Source of the DNA: Schistocephalus solidus
Taxonomy: Eukaryota; Platyhelminthes; Cestoda; Diphyllobothriidea; Diphyllobothriidae
Direction: 5' to 3'
Length of the DNA stretch: 64,000 nucleotides
Assembly: GCA_017591395.1 (NCBI GenBank)
Contig: WEDG01011437.1
Location: 1 to 64,000 of the forward strand
Each line of letters opens with the position of its first letter. Position 1 is the stretch's first letter. A program made the position numbers and the translations under genes. Shown here piece by piece: positions 39,601 to 54,600 of the stretch. The notes beneath the pieces were generated by a model. It made no database searches. It worked only from the letters and a program-made list of their open reading frames with translations, and was not told where the DNA came from.

Positions 39601-42600
39601 TGACAACAAACTTGGATCGAAATTCTAGCTGAACAGCGCAGCACTGGCCATATAACAGCGCGTCCAAATAATATAATCGGGTTACACTATACAACAGAAG
39701 ATTGTCTTGACGGCAATGTTTACAGAGAGCAGGTGACCTCTTTTCTCCTACCCTTCCAAATTCACAGGGACTGTTCCAGTCTCAAAACCGCTACCGTGAG
39801 GGTTTAGCTCTTGTAGTCTTTCACTGTCCATAAGGTTTGATGCATTATTGCGTGACGGTTATTCATTTTGAGGAAAATTAAGCGTTTCACGTTTCACTTT
39901 TTTTGCAAACTAAAAAAGACTCGATGGAAAAAAATGGATGTTCCATTTAACCTATCATTGAAAACAGCAGCAAGCAGGGATAGAAAACACACAGGTAATG
40001 CAACATTAATAGGTTGCAGTTTATACGCAGCTGAATACCTATCAAAATTAGCTACCTCCTTCGTCGCAGATGGATTTACTTGATGCGACGAAGACGTGAG
40101 TGTTGACATTTCGAACGTCATTACTGACGATGTCCACCATGTGCCTAAAATGGTGGGTGTAGGAACAGTGACTTGTGCGTCAACAACCGAGTCACGAATC
40201 ATCGTGATTTCATGACTTGCGTTGTTGTCCGCAATTTGGCTCACCAATACTCTTGCTGGAAAAATTGCCTACTCCTGGGGCTCCCACGTGATCAAAGGAT
40301 TTGCGCAGACAAAGTTTTGGCGTTAGGGCGGGAGAAGGGGAGGGCAGCTTGCTTGTCGACGAACTGCGGACCGGGTAACCATGGCACAAACGACCTGAGG
40401 CCTGTGCGGTTGTCACCTCGTGCGATTTTCGGCCTCCGAACTTGTGGGCGGGTTGGATTCCATCGAATGCTCTGCGATTTCAGAGCTGACATATTTTCTC
40501 TTCACTGTTGTCAAATGCTCCAGCATTGCCTCCTGGAGCATTCTTGGAATTTGTCCTGCGTCGTTCACTTTCCCACAACTGCTCGACCTCCGTTAAATAA
40601 CTTCATACACTTCTCGTCGCGACCGTGAATCTTTTCGGTTTGTTTGTAACTTCAGCGCAGAGTAACGCAAGGATGTGACCGGCGATCTCCAATGCGTTTT
40701 TGTCAAATGGAAGTGCTCAACAAAATTCGGGCTGATATCGTTTGGTCTCTCGTCTCGGCTCCCGGTTGTCGAAGTTGATAGAATAGCCATTCCTTCTGAG
40801 CACCTATCGAAGGTATTGTACATCGGGAATATTTTCTTCCGGTTCACTCTAGGGCTTCTCAACACCAAACAGCATCTGGTGCCCGCGCTCACTTCTGATC
40901 GGCTTGACTTTGTCTTATCATTGTATCAAGATGCCTGCGAGGATAAGTGAGGTGGATGCATCGAAAGTCCGTCCAACTATAAACAGATTTATACATGATT
41001 CATTCCTGTGCCCACTTCGTGGGGCAGTGGTGGAAGTCGGTGTTCCTGACGGTCGAATAACTGGTAATTTTAACATATTCATCAAATAGGCAATTCTCTG
41101 ACGTCGAAATGGCTATAATGTTCAGAAAATTTTCGGACAAGCCTATTTATAAGGGTCTAGTAATAAATCCTTCGGCAGAAGACAGTTCGTTAAACGATAA
41201 GGAGAAAAGGAGGCGTTACTGGGAAGGATGTTCTGACAACCCGCAAGCTCTAATTGTGGTATCGGCTAGCCATTTTCAAATAATGATGACTCTCCGCACA
41301 GCTCACACTAATCATTTGCGAGTAACGCCTTCCATTGAATCCAAATTATATTTAGATATTGTTGCCTGGGATGAGTCGCACCCCTCACTGTCGGCTGTAG
41401 GTATGGTCATGAGGAACGTGGCACCCTACCTTGGACCGGTTCCTGATTGTTATACGTCCTCCTCAAATGTTGGTCCACGTCCCATGAGCACCCATGATGG
41501 GCATCAATGTTGTTGGATCATCTGTTATTTTGCCGATTCCGTTCTCACAGACCGATTTTGTGAGAGGCAGTTTGATAGCACAGATTTGTTCAAGTACTTC
41601 CGAAAAACGAGTTACAAATAGACCCGGTTGCGTTAAAATACTGTTTTCTACCAACGAAGAGTTTGGTAAATCGCTTCACGTATGCAATCCACATTTGCAG
41701 GAGAGAAAATAAGACCCCCTGACCGATTATCCGGGAAGGAGGTGTTCAACCGAAACCCACAATGGACGAACGACTCCCCAAAGGCAGCACGGACCAGCCA
41801 ACGCTGTACTGTTAGGTGCACTTATATTACCCAGTTCCTTGAAAATGTGCAGACGGAACGGTTATCAGAAACCTTAGACGGTTACTGCATCTCCCCCGTG
41901 AACGCCACGTTCCTTATAGTATTTCGTCTGTGAGTTTCATTTGCTTTTTTTGGGATAAAGAATATTTTAAGCTATTTAAATGGATGCATATCAGTGAGTA
42001 AGCTTGTCACGCAGGGCAACTGATTATTGACAGTTGCCCGTCTGGGCAGGAGGGAGACAATGAAAAGAATCAGAGAATATTCGGAAACAATAAAATTGAG
42101 TGACTGTCCTACCGGCTGACGTTCAGGGCATCCGCCGAAGAACTCTGGATCGGAGATGGGGTCATTTAAGTAAGACTGTAACAGGTTCTGACGCAGACCC
42201 GTTGGCGGCTCATTGGTCATTTTCACACCATTTTGTAGAACGGTGACCGGAAACTAGAGAACGCAACGTATAAATAGCAAGAGTAAAAACTGCCACCAAA
42301 GCAAAACGAAAGAGGTCCAAGACTGACAGTCGACACAGATTCGGAAATACAGGTTACGAAGTATTCGTACCTTTGGCGATGGGTAACTCGTGAGCCAGAG
42401 TCGGAAAGTGGCTGATGTGTTTTCAACAGTAAAATCCTCACAAATCTTTTCCAAAGTGGTCATCCAGCTGACTGCTAGGTGGCAGTTCTGGAGCAGCACC
42501 CAGGAACCCTCTGTTTTGGCAGCTTCAATCATCTTGGCTGCAATAGGACCCTGGCCCTGACCAAGGCTGATAGATTGAAAGCGGGTGCCACCGAAAACCC

Positions 42601-45600
42601 TTGTCGGTGGCAAATTTGAGCAAACTCATGGTGGGGTCGGCTCCGGGAGAAAGGACGAATATAAGCGGTGCAGTACAATTGGAGTCCTGGTAGGATTTGG
42701 CCAGATCAAAGGGTGGCGGTTCTATGAACTTGCGACCCAGTTTCTCACGAATGTAGTCTGTCACAGCCGGTACCACCTGAAACAAGAGGTTAAGAGAGAG
42801 CTGCCATAGATGTCGAGGCGGGGGATCGAGTTTAGATCTTTTGTTGAGCGTTGACATTTCACATAATATTTTCGAAAGGCAGACGAAAAGCTGGGTTTTC
42901 CATTTATTAGTGCATTTAAGCAGTCAAGCTGCGAACTCATATAGGTCTTCCGAACTTAGAAATAATTATAATGCTCGCTGCATATATTTGATCTGCGATC
43001 CACTATCCTTTGTGCAGCTCTGAAGTCAGTACCTAATTCAATTTGTATAGGAAGTTTCCTGGTCAAAAATGAATCATCTTTATCATCGAGATGAAAATAG
43101 AAAGTGATATAGCGCAACAAATTCTACGAATACTACTACTTATAATAATATAAGTAATCATAATAATAACGACCGTTAGATCGTTGTGTGCCCCACAACA
43201 GAGTGGACTCAGGGACGATGACCTGCGAGTGAATCTATTTATAGTGATAGTAGACTTGCGCAGCATCTACCACGCTCTGCCCTCATCCATTTGGGCCCGG
43301 TGTCATGAGCTAGGTAAGAAGACTGCAGGTGGGATCGGACGCAAGCGCGTGGCATGGCGTGAACCTGCACCTAGACGAGCCATCACTCCTTCAGGTGTGC
43401 GCACAAAGGATCAGAATTTCACACGACAAGGAAGCGGCTGGACTCTCGCTAAGGGGAAGTGACATAGAAGCCGTACTGAGAAGGAGATATTACAGCCTGA
43501 CTGTCCGTGCTGACAGGAGGAACGAATTATCCTGTTAATTGTCAACCTTCCAAGTTACAGCTCTTAGCGCACGGGGATATATTCAAGCACATCAGATTGT
43601 TTAGTGAGGAATTTGCGCCGAGTGTGCTTTCGAGATGACTCTCTGTTCCATCCTCCGTGTGCCAGCCCACGGGCTGCTCCGGTCTATCAATTGAAGCTGA
43701 GGGAGTGCGCAGTAGCCGATAGAGATAAAGAGTCCGTCTGCATGTGCCTTACACACGACCTGGCCCCCCACGCAGCAAAACAGGATTTAACATAAAGGTA
43801 AGGATTTGCTCGATCCTCACATTGCAGCCCCGAACGCATGTGACGGAGGACAACCACCTACCTCAGTGCTTTAAGAACTCAATTTCAGTGTTACTCCCTA
43901 AGATTTGGGTCGACAGTTTCTGCCGACGAGAGTCAAGGCTATGGCTGTCTGCTCGCGGTAGGGATTACTTACATGCCTCCCCGGCAGCACATGGGAACAG
44001 GCCTGGTAATCAGTTGCAGTCGCATTCTAAAATGCCAAAGCAAAGTTTTCAGCTTGGATTCTTTACACGGAAGGGAAATGAACATTAATGTGATCGCCCG
44101 AAACTAGTTTTTTCATCGGTTCCGAAAAACTTTGCAGGATTAAACGAGTAATTTTTTCCCCTTAACATACTGAATCAGAAATGAGGGCAAAATGAATTTC
44201 CTTTGCAGAGTTACGTGGAATTCAAAAACAGAGCTACTGAAATAACTTAACAAATATTTATTTGGAGATTTGTATCCACCTTATGACCTTACTGGTGTCA
44301 AAAGTAGGGTACGGATCGCTTATATGCCTCCTCCGTGTATGACACGGGAACATGAACCGCCCGCAATGTAGATAGAGTCGCACTAAATCCCATGAAAACT
44401 ACCGCTGGGGTTGGGATTAAGGTGCGGTTAAGGTTAGGGTAAGAATTAGGGATACCGTTTAAGTGTGGATCAGGGTTGGTGTTAAAGAAAGGACACGGAA
44501 ATATTTCATCTTCTTAGAATTCCGTGCAAACGGGGAGGTGGGGGCATTCTTATTGCCGGCCGCCAAAATCCAAATGAGGCAGGAACAGAAGACATGCTTG
44601 TTTGCAGCCAGAGCTTGAGCACTGATCATGAGACTTACTTTGTCCGGTCGGACGCAGCGTAGAACGACAAGCCGTCGGAATTGGTCCAAATTCTGCTGCC
44701 ACGGTTCTGGTAGAGGAGTGGTCTCTGGCGATTTGCTGTCATAGAACTTCTTCCAGGCTGGAAGGTTGTCCCGGAGGTGGTCATTGATACCCCTGAAGAC
44801 CTCAATGTCAGCAAGTCGGCACAATTCATCCCAACCTTTATCAGGCAGCCAGCCACCGGATGGATTCGCCAGTTTATTCTCCAAACCAACACCCCCAGTG
44901 AGGAAAAAGAGGAACTCATGCGGATCTAGATCCTTCTTCGCCCTAGAACACATAAGATCAGACACAGCTTTAGACATAGGTAACGACAACCGCAGCCACA
45001 CAGTAGGGTGCTACGCTCAGCCAGTTGCCACCGTATCACTCGTCTTGATGTCTAGCATGCGTCCTACTTGCTGATTGGTTGGTTATTGTTCAAGTAATCA
45101 TTGTCTTCCGCTTATCGTCTCCCGGCCGATCGATCACGATCATGCGAACACTGCAAAATTGCACCATGGAATAATGTGTGCACTGTTTGAGTTCGAACGA
45201 CGACATTCAGTACTACGACTGCTCGTCCAACCCAAGAATTTTCTACCAACGTCCAATCTATCGAACGTGTTGGTCGGCACCTTCGTGGGTACATCAATGT
45301 GTGATTTTCGATACTGGGTCTTATACATTCCTCGGGATTCTGATAAATATTCGTGCTGCCCACGTGTGGACTACGGTTGGCTGGCCTTCGACATCCACCC
45401 ATACGATGCAGACTGTTCAGAGGTAAGCTGAACCAATCACAACACATCATAATTATAATAACAATGTTTTCACTACGTGTAATATTCCATCCGAACCTAC
45501 AATATTTTCTAAAACAGAAGAACCAATGTGCTTAGCTTAAAAACTAGGTGTCACTGAAAGCTGACAAGTGAGGATGTTTCTAGACTAGCATATAAAGGAA

Positions 45601-48600
45601 CTTGAGCATTTCAGAAAACCAAAGATACGAATTCTAGATGTTGAAGTTTTGCATAACCAACCAAAAACCTAATCTAAAGAGTCAATCCAGCTCAACCCCT
45701 GGCTTCTGTTGGACCTTGTTTTCAGATTTCGATCCGCTAGTTAAGGGCAATCGCCAGCTAACATGTTTGGATAATGATCACAGTGAAGGTTGATCAGCCT
45801 AAATACGAATTGAGCCAGGATTTCATTCTAAAAGGACACATTTAATTAACACTCGGCCATCTGGATGACGTTTAGCTAGTTTCTGGGATGTAACCAATAA
45901 TGCATTATAGCAATTATGCATTAGGATAAATGTGCAGTCAGCCATTAAATAAAATCTCATCTCCAATTGGTTTGATTCTTTTCCGAAAGTAGAAAATGAT
46001 GAGATGCTGTGCGCGTCTTCTCACTGATATATCAAAATGAGCGCGTCATCTTTTTCAGAGAAGATGGTCCTCCTGGAGCATAAAAAACGCGTAATTGTGC
46101 AGGTTTGTGGGTTAAGTACAGGGCGGGATGGCAAATGTTAGTTCATTTCAGTTTTATTAAGGGAAAGATAGGCAAACGCCTCTGAACTACCTACTGATTA
46201 ACGAGGCTTTAACTTTCTGAACTCGCTCCAGAGTTTCTTAAGTCAGTAAGGCGCACACATTCCCAAGAAGTGGGAAAAAAAGATTGTAACTTAATCAGAG
46301 CTTATTGTGGTAGTTGTTTTCTTTGGAAATTTGACTTGCAAAACTCAACAAGCCAAAAGGACTACGGGAAACTGCTTTTTTGCTTGCTAGGCCCAAAGAA
46401 CTGCATGCCCTCAATAAAAGCAGTTTGGAAAAAAACGCTACCAACAGACAGCAACACTCGAACACAGACTCACATCATCAGTTGGCTGCACAAAATCAGG
46501 GAAAATAGGAGCTTGTGCATTTCAAACAGTGAACGGCACACATTCACGTAAAGGCTGTAGGTGAAGTAGTCGATCAGGTAGCGGACACGCTTCTCCAGAA
46601 TCTTGGATTTGTTGCTGACAGGCGGTGCAAGGTGCAGGGGGATAGGGAGGGAAAAATGACGGTGTGATAAAAAGGAAGCCATGTGCGAAAACAGTGGTTG
46701 TGCAATCAAAGAGCACACAAAGGTGTTAAGCCCTGGGGCCAACCGGTGAGGCGCGTAGAGTTTCGCAAGACCGGTCGTGCGCTTCCGGTGCGCAAAAGTC
46801 AGGCCTCCATACTTACACGCTAATTTGGGCACAAAGAATGAATGCGAAGGTTATCCGATGTTGCTCGAACAGTCCTCTGCAAACGTTCTCATAGAGACTG
46901 TACTCAAAATGCTCCCGCAAGTAACGTAAACGCCTCTCCAGAATCTTGGACTTGTTACTAATAGATATAAATATAAAGAGATTGCATTCTTTCTCGAAAA
47001 CCAAAGTTAAACTTCAAGTTGATCTAAATTTGAACAGATCACTCAAGTTGACTGTTTTGTTGCAATTTATATAAGACCCATTAAACAGGTGGAGCTCTAA
47101 AGTATAAATATTAGCTCAATTTACTGAATAAAAGCACCCTATGTTTACATAGGATGGGGGCAAAAAGACGAATATCTTATATGTAAATCCTTCGTTTTCA
47201 TTATCATAACATGTCTGCTTACTTTATATAGGCAAGCATGTACTAGTAGGGTAAGGTTTCTGGTCAAGTTTAGTAAAACGCATAAGGGATAGGTAAGGTA
47301 AGGTTTAAAGTTAGGGTTGGGTTAAAGATCAGGGTGACGTAAAGAGTCGGGATTGGGATGGGGATTAGGATTAGTGTTAGGGTTAGGTTTTTCTGCCGCA
47401 GCCAATGTTACCCAATCCAAACTTCTTTAACTACTTCTCTTGAAATTCCTGGTTTCCGTCCGTTTACACACCCCTACCTTGTGTATTTCATACTGTGCGT
47501 CTGTTGCAGCACTTAATTGGAGTAATGAAACAAACTTAGGTCAGAAATGCGAGTATGCTCAATGCCTTCCATGAATTGCCTCGCTAATCTGGTCTACCGA
47601 TAAAAGCTAATATTACCACCTTTAGCGTTTTATAAAATTATCTGTGCTCTATTTTCTCGGTAGATCCTTGGGAGAAAAATTCCTAAGGACGGTAGTATTC
47701 AACATGATTATGATAGATTGAGATATCTGACAAGCTTGTATCATCTGTTTCTCGTCCCTCTTATCTTCGAAGACTCGGTATCTGACAGACCAACGCTGTG
47801 TAAATCACAAAAAAATGAATGCCATTGCACTTAAAGTGGAATCTTTTTATTTTTTCGAAAACGACATCAATAAAGAGTATAACTTTTCCGACAGCGTGGG
47901 TGAGTAAAAGATAGATATGACCTATTACGTATGCATTATCGATATTTTGACTCTGACAGTTATCTTGGTCCTCAAACCTTCTAGGGGAATTTAGCATAAT
48001 CGCGGCAAATGAGTGCGATTATGTGCTCACCTGTCTTGAATGGCATTGATGTACAGATTTACGAACCACGTCAGTGAGTACTGGTACATGGGATCGATGT
48101 TGGGCAGATCGGCAATTGAAAAGAAGAGAATAGCCGAGTGCTTGGCTATCGGAGAATAGTCCATTCGAGCTGCATCAATTTTCTTTTGGGTATCTTCTGC
48201 CACCTAAGAGACAGAGTACGTTATTTTTCACGAACAGAGGCAAATATTCGAGCTCTAGATACTTGTTGAACCACGACATAAAAAGACGAGTCAGCGAGTG
48301 TGTGATTTGGAACGCGGTCAGTCGTCCATCGGCAAGTTTGTCAAAGTCGAAGTCGGGAGATGGGAGGATAAGATGTAGACTGTATATACAAAATTTCCAG
48401 ATAAAAAAAGCTTAGTTGGCAGCACTCAACGTCCAAGGACACTACCAAAGCTGTGATAAGTCAATTTCAGTCATTTAAGGCCTCGTTTGTCATCAAGTAG
48501 TGTCTTTATGGACGGACTTATATTAAACCGTAACCATAAATATCTTCAAAAATAAAATGTTGCCAGTCTGAAGGAATAAACTGTCTGTTTGGAAAGAAAG

Positions 48601-51600
48601 TGTAACTTGCCGCTTGCTTCTTCAAAATATCATCAGATATGGCCTTCGATGAATCTAGGATTTTTATAGCGGATTCATTCTCCAGGATATTGCCCTCAGA
48701 TTCTGATAGTGTAACCAGGATACGATCCTCAGTCTCCTTCAGTACACGACGATTATTGGCTGTGGTAATAATCAATTCCTGTCGGGCTTCTTCGAGTTCT
48801 GGCCTGTGGATAAAAAGTACAGAGCGGGGTGATAAAAAAATTCCACAGGCATAAGCAAATACGACGGAGGCCTGTTAAAGTCAAGCAAACTGTTACTACG
48901 TCGATCTCGTTAACTTACGCGGAGAACGTTCTCGGCATGACTGACACTTAGGGAGTAGACTCAGGTTTTACGGACTGCGACTAAATATCTTCGCTCACTA
49001 GAGTCATCATAAAAATCGGTCAATCGAGACAGTTAAATAGTCTGGGAGTGCCGCTCACCAGTCTAGACTGGCTGAAGCCTAAAATACGAACGAATCCATT
49101 TTGCATTGAGGCTTCAGCCTAGGGCGTTCATAGGCGGTCGCAGAGAAGCGGACAATTAATAATCGATGAGCATTAATGCCGAAGGTAAGAGATAAAACGG
49201 TTTGACCAAGAATTTACCCTAGTTTCATAAAATGATTGATTACAGTTTGTAAGTAGACGATAAAGACTAGACATGGGGCTCCATTAAATAGGTGAAACAT
49301 ACCTAGAGAGCCTTTTAGAGAACTTCACTTCTTATCAGTTACCTATACTGAAGCACTGTGAAGTACGAGCTTTGTATTGATGTCCCTGTGTTATACAATC
49401 CTTATTATGGTATAAATGAAATAGAGGGCTAAATCTGCTTGTATTTACTTTCCAGGATAGGATCCTGTCCTGGAATGCTTATGTGTGAGTTTAACTTGAC
49501 CTGCTCAATGAGGTGTTGGGAGCCAGCAAAAGAAATTCCTGCCATTTCAGCAGCCAGTAACGAAGCTAATTTCTTGGAAAACTCGCCCAATGTCCGTATT
49601 TTCCATGTCCTGAGAATATTCCTCGATGGTCAGACGCACAGTTTCTAGATAGTAGAACAGAGCACGGAAATTGGAGGATGCACGTAGCTCGCTCCCCCTT
49701 TTCAATATTTATGAGAGCTTAAAAATAATAAATTATTCATATGAGCACGGTTACCTAGTGCAGACCGTGTTTTCCATGACACAGAGTGAGATTAAAAAAT
49801 AAACGAGAGGGAGGGCGGAAATTTGCCGGACAATGAGCACCGCTGAGAAACATGCGTCCCTTGTGCTTCGGGATCAGTTACCATTCGCAGAATCAAACTT
49901 GAATGCAGCAGACATTTTTTTTCAAAAATATATCATATTTTAAGTAGTCAGCTGTCACAGACGTTGTTAGGTACATAAGCCTATTTTAAAGCACGCAACT
50001 GCAAAACTGAATTTCGATAGGGCACATATATGTGTAACCTCTCCCCCCCCCAAACAAATTCACATAAAGTGTAATTTATCTATTGAAACAAGTATGCAGC
50101 ACAAATGGACTGTTTCCCTTTTATATATTTAAAAATAGCACGATTTTCTCCCAACGGTCCCTAGTACACAATTCCTGTTTGAAATTTGGCCCTGGGGTGG
50201 TGTATGGCTGATTGAGAGTAAGTCAGAAATGGTCAACGCAGCCACCTTTTCTGTGCCGGCAATGTTCATCAGTTGAATAACTTTTGCCTTTAACCCACAA
50301 AGCAATGCCGATACTTTTATCAAAGATTTCTTTGAGGCTGTGTGGGTAGAAGTAAAAAAATGACTGTGCTTTTTCGTATGCGGTCTGGGCTATTCCAAAA
50401 CACCCTGAGTTCGGACAAAAATGGCTGGAAGAAAATAATATGCAAAAAGGTCTTACTTCTCCTTCGCTACCAGAATGCCAAGCAACTGATCCTCCAAACC
50501 TTCAGGGGTGATCATGAAATTCAAAAGGGAAACTTTGACGGCCACCTCAGGAAGATAATGCGGGTTCCGCAGTTTCGTTGTTATGTAGAATCGGAATTCC
50601 CTGGAGTACTCAATGGTGTTCTCACCAAGTTTAATCATTTCCACACCACCTTGATTATGAAAAAGGGAATTATCAGTAGATCCACGGTTGGAATTAACTT
50701 GGTAAATATTCCACTTCGTCATTCAAATAGTATCTAATTTTTAAAAACATGAAGAAGTCTATCCATGGAAAGGGACAATAGAACATAAAAACCTACCCTG
50801 TTTAAAGGTCTGCTTGAGGAGCAACGGCTCCAAAACGGGATCCAGTTCCTCCCCAACGTTTTCTAGCAGAACTGGAATGCCAAACTGAACACTGTTCTCC
50901 ATCTTCCGCATGTAATCCGAGTCAGTCAACTTAACCACCACAATACCAGCCTCCTTCTCCATATTTTTAATCCACTTATTAGCTTGGCCCTGTGGATCGA
51001 TCATCAGAGGCCTGCGGTTAAATAAAATAGAGCAAGTTTATCAAAAAGGAAAACTTTTGGCTATAAATGAACATGAAAATGTATCTGTGATTGTTCATAA
51101 GTACCACTTAGTTCTGACGTCTGTAAAAAGGCATAATCATTAGTTGTAGCACGTTTTGATGGAATTTTGTAATTACAGCACAATACTGATCCTCTTGACT
51201 AATTATTTTGGGGCTCCCGGCGCTTGACAGTCGTATTTTTTTTAAAAAAAGATCAGCTTTCTTCGGTCGCACGGAGCATCATGTAGGTTACATAATTTTT
51301 TGCGTATTTACACTAATAAAAACCATCCATAGATCAGGGAATAGCCTACGGGTAACAGGCTACATACTGTGACTGTCGTGGTGCCATCTTTAGATATCGG
51401 GCTTCAAAACCATGTTTCTTTCAAATATCATTTTTTTGGACACAAACTGACCAACCAGAGCATCTCCTATCTGTAATCGAGTTGCAGCAGGCATGACTAA
51501 CAGTGGCAAAGTGGTCGAGAAGTGTCACGACAAAAGCACGGAATACTGGGAGCGACCAACTTATATAATCGGAATTAGATTCTCGGCATCGACTGCCAAG

Positions 51601-54600
51601 ACCAATTCACAAATATGAAAATTATGGAAAAATTAGGGGCAATAGGTATGGAGGCTATGAGCCGTAAACTTCAGTCATTGTGGACAGAGTAAATCCTAAG
51701 CAGGGAGACTCGAGCGGCTTGCAGAACATTGGATGATAATGCGAAGGGAGACACCCCAGGTACCGTACTTACTACAATGTGGTTAAAATGGAGTGCACAC
51801 ACCCTGACTACCTATCGTGTTTTGTAAAACATGTCCACAATTCGGAGGAAAGTTTCTCTCCAGTTCTTCTGACTACAGAGCCAAAAGGGAAAATTTTTAG
51901 ATCTCCCACTAGCAAGCTATATACGCACATGCTAATGATGTGGACTACACAGTCACCCTTGAAAGTGAAGATCTAAAAGGATAGACTCCTCTTCGTGCAT
52001 GCATTTTCTCGTTCGCCTTGTTTCTCATTTTATCACTGTCAGTTGAAACCTGTATAAACCCTTAAAAACTTTGGTTATAAATTCAGTCTTAGGCTTTCAC
52101 ACTCATGACTGCACGTAAACAGCATTTAAAAGTAGACCGAATAGGACATGCACTCAATGCAAGTCAGTCGTTTTCTTAACATGTCTACTTCTTACCATCG
52201 TCTGGCACTGGCAACAATCACACTGTTGTCAATAGAGAAGGCATCTCGAGGCAGTCCGAAGATATTCCAGGCCTGTATCTTCACTGGATCACCCAGACAC
52301 TGTGTGAGGGTAAAGTTGCTGGAACAGGTGATCTTGTAATCAGTGCAAAGCTTCAGCCACTCCCCAATGCACTCGTCTCGGTAAATGGACGTAAAGGGCC
52401 CTAGGTAGGCGATGACGCCAGCAGCCACCAGCACATCCCCCACGAGGTTGTCATACACGCCTTGGAGACGCACAGCTGCTGCCGACCACCGGTCCTTTTC
52501 GCCGCCCAAACCGCCAATCAGCTTCTTGGCACGCTCGAGTTTCTGTCCACAGAGCAGAATTTCGTCCTCAAGGCGCTTTTTCTCAGCCTGTGTATTGTCC
52601 AGGGTCTCCTGTAGGTTAGCCAGCTTCTTCTCCACGGTCTGCAAGGCCGCCTGGGTCTTCTTCAGGGCAGCCATGTTTTCTCGCAACTCGGCTTCTGCCT
52701 CGGCCAATTTGGCCTTCTTCGGGGCGACGATCTTGGCGACGCGATCGTACTGCTCCATAGCTAAGATCCATCGGCATAGACCCTCGGCTGCCGAACTGGC
52801 TCGCACTACCTTGGCTGGATCGAATTCGGGGTTAGTGATGTAGTCCTTGCGAATACGTGTCATAATCTGAATGCGGAAAGCAGAGGAATGTAAATTTTTT
52901 TGTCAAGTGGCGTACCCATGTATGGACTTCTTTCATGTACCTACTCTGGAAAGTGTGACACAATAAGAGGGTAACCTATACGCCAGTCACTTACTTTGAG
53001 CAAACAATGCATAAAACGCAGTAATCTCGTGAGTAAAGAAAAATGGGTTTCATTTCTTCCAAAATGTAGTTTCGTTCAGGTTTTGAACAAAGTAACACAG
53101 AATACTGAATTCTGGGAAAGTTTACAGCCTCGGTGGGATTCTAAAGCATTACGGGAAGGGCCCGACTCGAGTACAGTGCACGCCCTAACCATCCGACCTA
53201 AGAGGTACCAACTTAAATTCCAAAAGCCAAAATACGAAAAACGCAAGACTCGCCGTCGGAGCCTCGTAAGTCAGGTTGTTAGAGCATAGGCTCTACTCGA
53301 TTCTCACTCCTTCTGTCATGGGGTCGAATCCCACCGAGTCTGTTGAGTTCTTTTATAACTGTTTGGTAAGCTAAAAGGCATATTAATTCGAACAAAGTAC
53401 ACGAACGCTAATCACCCCCGTGTATAGCGTTTCGCCAACAGTGTACGAATCCAAACGAACCAAACTACAGATGTAGAAATTCCTCTGGTACTCGGTAATA
53501 CTTGACTCCTAATAACTCGAGTTAGTTGATGACACATTGTGTGAGGTGTGTAAGTAGCACCATCCCGCGTCTGCTCTGAATCCTGTCGTTAACAAGCGCG
53601 CACACCGGTGATATTCAAAAGCAGAAGTCCGAGAAACACAAGTGACTGAAAACCTTTGTTGAGGAAGTGTGCAACTAGCAAGTAGTAAATGCATGCGGAA
53701 ATGAAAACGCGAAAGCCCGTCAGTGAAGCCGAAACATCGACCGGAATCCATTACACTGGTGACGAAAAAGGGGGCGAACACAGCTGCGTTTGGGTGCTCT
53801 CTAAACGGGCCGCGCGGCAGGTTCGCTGAACCAACACGGGGGCCACGATAGGCGTTATCCGGGTTGAGCTCCCATAAAAAACCGATCATTGGGGAAGGGG
53901 AGGGGCGGTGCGCGTGGGCGCAGGCTTACGCCGCATCCGCCAATCTTGCGATTTATGGCACTCCCACTCCGTGGTATCTGATTCAGGCATGTTGACCCGG
54001 TCAGGCGCATCTCCGCCTCTGGTCTTCTTGACACTGGGTACAGGCAGGTAGGGGGAGAGGGAGCGCGGTAGCTGCGACGCAAGTCCACTATCACTCAAAA
54101 TTAAACCACGTGCAAGTTACCGTCCCTGCACCACCATGGTATGGTCGGACTAAGGCGGTCGAACTGTCGGCGAGCTGGTGTGACCTCGCAGCAGTGGAAT
54201 CTCGACAACAGCATCCAGAATTCTAGATAAATGCGCTATCACAATCATAGGGGACGCTGACAAACGACCGCAAGACGGGGATTAATCGGCCATCAAAAAG
54301 GTTTGATCCCGACAGACAGGGACACCCGATTAAGAATATTTTGGTTTATTCTGGTTCTTGGGCGTCCTCTTTATTGTATAGTTCCCTTTCTGAATGACTT
54401 GCCAAACTTCGCAGTTAACAGGTGTTTTGGTAGATTTGAATAATTTATTTGACTTAATTAAATGAGCCTGTTCTTCAACTGGTGGTTTCTAGATTGATCC
54501 CTTGAAAAATCCTGCTTTGGCAGTCAGATAACTGTATCCACATTGAGGGATTCAATGCCCTCAGTAGGCTTGACAGATAACTTGGCCCATGCGTGATTAA

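Larger units (their letters stand above)
42777..44638 (-). other. Dynein intron w13
   Basis: 1.86 kb. Contains repeat C (43190-43600, plus) and a telomere-like, MITE-related stretch (44310-44520). Confidence 0.65.

Noticed and set aside
49439..49648. Extra dynein exon in intron w9
   Set aside because: The dynein protein is already continuous from w9 to w10 in phase, and the frame here shows no dynein similarity.
52412..52843. 143-codon plus-strand open frame
   Set aside because: It is the exact antisense shadow of dynein exon w7.
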